A DNA stretch of 64,000 nt from Gordionus sp. m RMFG-2023 (lineage: Eukaryota > Nematomorpha > Gordioida > Chordodea > Parachordodidae): the NCBI RefSeq assembly GCF_954871325.1, contig NC_088775.1:26699561-26763560 (forward strand), written 5' to 3'. The notes beneath the pieces were generated by a model. It made no database searches. It was not told where the DNA came from and was given only the letters and a program-made list of their open reading frames with translations. The position numbers and the translations under genes are program-made. Positions 59,915 to 64,000 of this stretch are shown here, one piece after another. Within the stretch, counting starts at the first letter, position 1. Each line of letters starts with the position of its first letter.

Positions 59915-60318
59915 TAGTGATCTGCATCGGGCTTAATTTTTCAAGCCCGGCCCGGCCCGAAATTTTTTTTAAAAGGTTTTGCCGGCCCCGCCAGAAATTT
60001 TTTTTTAAAAAAATTTACCGACCTGACCCGGCCTGAATTTATTTAAATATAGAAATTAATTTTTATAATTACTCAAAATAAAAGACATGTTATATATATA
60101 TCGTTTAGTTTCAATAAATAAAATCAAATATTTTTATTTTACATAAAAAATTCAACATAAAATTGAAAATTTAGATATATTTAAAAAAAATTCCAAAGTC
60201 CGACCCGACCCGGCCCGAATTTTTTTAAAAATATTAGGCCCGGCCCGAACCCGATTATTTTAAATAAAATTAGGCCCGATTCGGGGGCCGGACTCGGGCC
60301 TAACTTTACAGATCTCTA
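59915..60318. mobile_element. 404-bp GC-rich MITE with 8-bp target duplication
   Basis: Termini TAGTGATCTGCATCGGG and, read inward, TAGAGATCTGTAAAG, flanked by exact ATTCCAAT copies (59907-59914 and 60319-60326). Both ends carry GCCCGGCCCGGCCCG-like blocks alternating with T/A runs, as in the module at 22802. The 8-bp duplication indicates hAT mobilisation. Confidence 0.9.
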
Positions 60319-60326
60319 ATTCCAAT

Positions 60327-61810
60327 ATCGGTACAGCCCTAATAAAAAATTAAATCAATTACTTATTTTTGTCAGCACTAGTAATTTCGTCGTTAACGGA
60401 GGCTAGCGAGGATAACATGGGCCGGTTAGAAACCGAATTCAATGAAAAAGACATTTTGAGTTGATTTAAAAATCAAAAAAATATAAGGGTGACGGGAAAA
60501 CAAAAATAGTAAAATATAATATATTTTTTTCGTAAATATAAGTGGTAAAAATTTTTTTTAATAAGAAAAACAACTTTTTAAATTTGTTAAATCATATAAA
60601 ATGTAGGAAAACAATTAAACGGTTAACGATAAATTCGTGAATCAACGTATTATTTTTAAAACATGGAACAGATATATAATATATAAAATCTATAATACAC
60701 AAAAAAAATTTTAAAGTAGATACTGATCGGAATCAGGGTAGGCATTATTCGGGAACTAAAATTGGTCATAAATATAATTAGTCGTTAAAAAAAGGTGCAG
60801 AAAAAAAGAATAAACTCTGTTTTAACAAATTTAAATTGATAAATATATTTATGAGGATAATATTGGGGGAGAAAAAGTAAGAAAATTCACACGCATCAAT
60901 TAACAAATTTCTTTTTAAAATCATAACACTTTAAATTATAATTGAAAATAATAAAATCCAATAATATTTTTTCGAATATAAAAAGAACGAAAAATATTCG
61001 AAAAAAAATTTAACAAATTTAAAAAAAGAAAGAAAGAATGGGAGAAGGGACGGGGGAAGTTGAAACTTTTAAAGGAAAGCTTCTGAGGTTTCTACAATGC
61101 TGTCAGATCAAATGATTGACTATGGAGGAATGAATGGCGTGAACAAATTTAAAAAGTTAGGTGGGTTTTATTGTTATTGAGCAAGATTGCTAAAAAAATT
61201 GAGATGGTTAGTTTTAACTGGCAAAGATTTTAGTTCGGTATATACTTATTGCCTATAAGGAAATTATACTTTTAGAGGATAAATTAATTTGTATTGAGTT
61301 GATGTCTAGCCGCAACGTTATGTATAGGGCGAATGCGTAATTGGAGGGATATCGCCGAGGGGTTGGAAAAATATCGCCGAGTGAGGGTGAATTGTTACGT
61401 CTATAAATTGTTGATGTGGCATCCAAGGCTTAAAAATAATTGACATCATATAAGGTGATTTATAAATTTCGGTAATGGGCATGAAAGTCCAGCTCTCATA
61501 ACTTGTGCAAAATATTTTTATATGCCGAAATTTAGAAAATTATGTTTAAAGCTTACAATAGGTCAAATTTATGTAATTTTCCTTCATAATAAATTATTAT
61601 GGGTAGGGCTGGACAATTTGAGAAAAAATATTTTAAAGACCAGAGTGAAAAACATTTTTCAAAAAGTCACATCCGGGTTGGTAGGGGTTGATAGCTATAC
61701 TGAATTAAAATAATTATATTATGTGGCAATATATTTTATAAATGGATTTGCAGATTTAAACCCCACAAAGTTGGGACTAATTTGGACTCAAATCTGAATG
61801 TATTTTTTCA
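60327..61810. other. intergenic, AT-rich
   Basis: A purine-rich patch at 61020-61060 and GGATATCGCCGAG-like words repeated at about 61345 and 61370. The 63-codon frame at 61522 has no recognisable motif. No gene supported. Confidence 0.4.
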
Positions 61811-61821
61811 TGGTCCAGATC

Positions 61822-62210
61822 GGAGATCTTCATGATCAAGCCCGGCCCAGGCCCGCAGTCAAATTTTTTTAGGCCCAGGTCCAGATTTAATATTAAAAAC
61901 AATTATCAAGCCTAGCTTAAGCTCATAATATTTTTAAAATTTTTTCCCAAACCCAGCCCGTATCCAAAATTTAAGTTTATTTAGGTATTCAATTTGTTTA
62001 CTATACTAGAATTTATTATTATAAGTAGAATTTATTATTATAAGTAGAATTTATTATTATAAGAAAAAAATAGAAATATTTTTTTAAGTTAGCAACTGTT
62101 TTAAATAAGCCAAATTTAAACAAAAAATATTTGGACCCAAGCCCATTAAAAAATTTTTCAAAAACCCAGGCCTTATAATAAATAGTATTAGGTATATATC
62201 ATGAAGGTCT
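61822..62210. mobile_element. GC-rich MITE, ~390 bp
   Basis: Inverted ends AGATCTTCATGAT and, read inward, AGACCTTCATGAT, with flanking direct repeats GGTCCAGATC (61812-61821 and 62211-62220). Inside are AAGCCCGGCCCAGGCCCGCA and weaker CCCAG/CCCA blocks alternating with T-rich runs, plus three tandem copies of TAGAATTTATTATTATAAG near 62010-62060. Older than the 59.9-kb copy. Confidence 0.75.
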
Positions 62211-62220
62211 GGTCCAGATC

Positions 62221-64000
62221 ATGTCAGGAATTTTTTATAAGTCCTTCAATTTCATCATATTCATATTATTACAAAAATATATATTATTTTCTTCTAGCAC
62301 ATAGAATATTTTCCTCCACCATTTTATTTGACTAACAACAAAAATATCAAAATAAAAAGGTGCCTCATTTATTATTTTATTTTAGGTTAAGCATATATTG
62401 CCTTTTGCTTTTACATTATATTGATTTTGGAAAACATTTTGAAGAACTTTCTCTCCAATATGGTTGGTGTTGAATGCTTGAATAAGATGTGGAGACTCTT
62501 CCAGATATTTTGCTAAAAACATCTTATAAATTTCTTAATAAAAAACTCAACTGGAAAATTATTTCGGCTTCATTTTCATTATGAGCATTATTTTTAAAAA
62601 AATTGATAATTTTGGTTACATTCTTGCACTTAAAAATTATCTGAACTACTTCCTTTAAAATTTTTGGTGGATCTAGAACCAATCCTCGCACCCTGAATCA
62701 GTGCAATGAGTAGAAGAGACTTATATTTATTTTAAAAGAATTATTTTATATTTCATGATAGTTTGATTTCTATAAGTTTATGTAAAAATATAAATAAATC
62801 AAAACAGCTAATCAAACACTTTTTAATATTAAATTAGGTTTAAAAAAGGATGGGCAAGCAAGCTAGTTAAAAAGACTTTAAACAATGAAAATAAAACTTC
62901 TGCCTACACCTCCTTCACTAGTCTAGCCCAGATTTTTCCTCTCAACATCGTGTAGTTTATAATATTTTAAAGACTCCGGCCTATCACCCAAGTTAGCAAA
63001 CCTGAACCAGGTCTCCAAAATCATGTTTATTTTTAGACAACGATTTATGATTTTGCAAAATTTATAATACAATTATAAGAGGCCAGCAGTCTCAGCAAAG
63101 ATAGCAAGCTTTAGCCATAACCTGCAAATCTCTAATGTGAAAGAGAGTGTCAGCACATGACAATAAAAAAGCCATCTCATGCGGATATTAATTCCTATTC
63201 ATTTTCAAATAAAAACAAAAGGTTTGATTGAAAAATATAATAATAGGATAAAAATTAAGCAAATTAGGCAATATTTTTTTAAAAACAAACATATCAAAAA
63301 TTATATGCACAGACAATAATATCAAATTCTAAAATTATCAATAAGTCATGTTCATTTTTTATAGTTAGGTTGTCATCTATATACTTATCAATTAATTTGA
63401 AAAAATCAAGCTTGAGCCAAATGTTAAAAAAGATTAACAAGGTTTTAAAATTATGAAATCACTATTTAAACAAAAGACCTAAACACAGAATAATTTGATA
63501 ATTAATTTCATTAGATTTATCATTCAAAAAAATATATATTGAGGTCCTTGCAGTTATGGCTTAGAATTAAGAAATTTTATGTTTTCCCTCATAAAATGAG
63601 ATGTTCACTCCGATTCATAGAGTCAAGAACTCTACTTGGTTAAACATATTTTATTAATATTCAATAAATATATGTTATATGGGCAAATAATTTTATAAAT
63701 TGTAAATAATGTAATACATTTGAATTGAAACCTCTCTTTATTGTTATTTTCATTTACAAGATGAATAATCCTCTAAATTATATAAAATAGTTCAAGAAAA
63801 ACCATTAAAAACTGATTAATATATAATTTTATACAAAGACGTCTACTTTCGAGAAAATATTCATATACTTTTCTAATCATTTTTATCGATTTTGGAAATG
63901 AAGATGGTCGCGTCCAGACCGATTTTTTTTCCATAAATATAAAGAAAGAGTTTAGTAATGTTTACTAAATTTTTACGTGATTAAAGGCTTTTTAGGTATA
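62221..64000. other. right edge, AT-rich, nothing supported
   Basis: Weak transposase-like fragments may be present on the - strand around 62300-62700, but no motif is clear enough to name. No ORF of interest. Confidence 0.35.

Overview
This window comes from a very AT-rich animal genome. Two host genes can be supported: the 3' end of a BRCA2 homologue on the + strand (five exons, 449-8690) and a Brat-type TRIM-NHL gene on the - strand (55819-59328, probably reaching 59512). Together they point to a bilaterian, most likely an invertebrate. Introns are ordinary GT-AG introns. I cannot name the species, and every family assignment rests on remembered family sequences, not on a search.

Layout. 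449-8690: terminal exons of brca2. Its 4.85-kb third visible intron holds a 75-bp duplication, a four-copy ~284-bp tandem array, a worn hAT transposase relic and a 213-bp MITE with a perfect 8-bp target duplication. 9.7-9.86 kb: a tRNA-like SINE candidate. 9882-15735: a degraded Ty3/Gypsy element on the - strand. 15.9-22.4 kb: a deleted hAT copy, a pentanucleotide microsatellite, an element with array-like ends and a ~120-bp satellite. 22410-29770: a nested composite, an outer hAT-like element with GCGTACGC-type ends and a 5-kb fold-back element inside it whose arms carry ~290-bp tandem repeats. 31330-37024: a hAT element with a second hAT element inserted in its transposase, both with intact 8-bp target duplications. 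37.6-40.6 kb: a LINE relic split by a third hAT element. 41.16-43.56 kb and 43.99-45.67 kb: two further fold-back structures. 46009-51769: a hAT element holding a second copy of the 22.4-kb composite. 52-55.8 kb: mostly non-coding, with weak exon-like stretches. 55.8-59.5 kb: brat. 59.5-64 kb: AT-rich DNA with two ~400-bp MITEs.

The host genes do not form a pathway. BRCA2 loads RAD51 onto DNA in recombinational repair; Brat is an RNA-binding translational repressor. The notable biology is in the mobile DNA. At least five unrelated element types have short-motif arrays just inside their termini, and two families turn these into long inverted arms made of tandem repeats. The best candidate for something not described before is this set of array-armed fold-back elements and the way one composite has moved as a unit.
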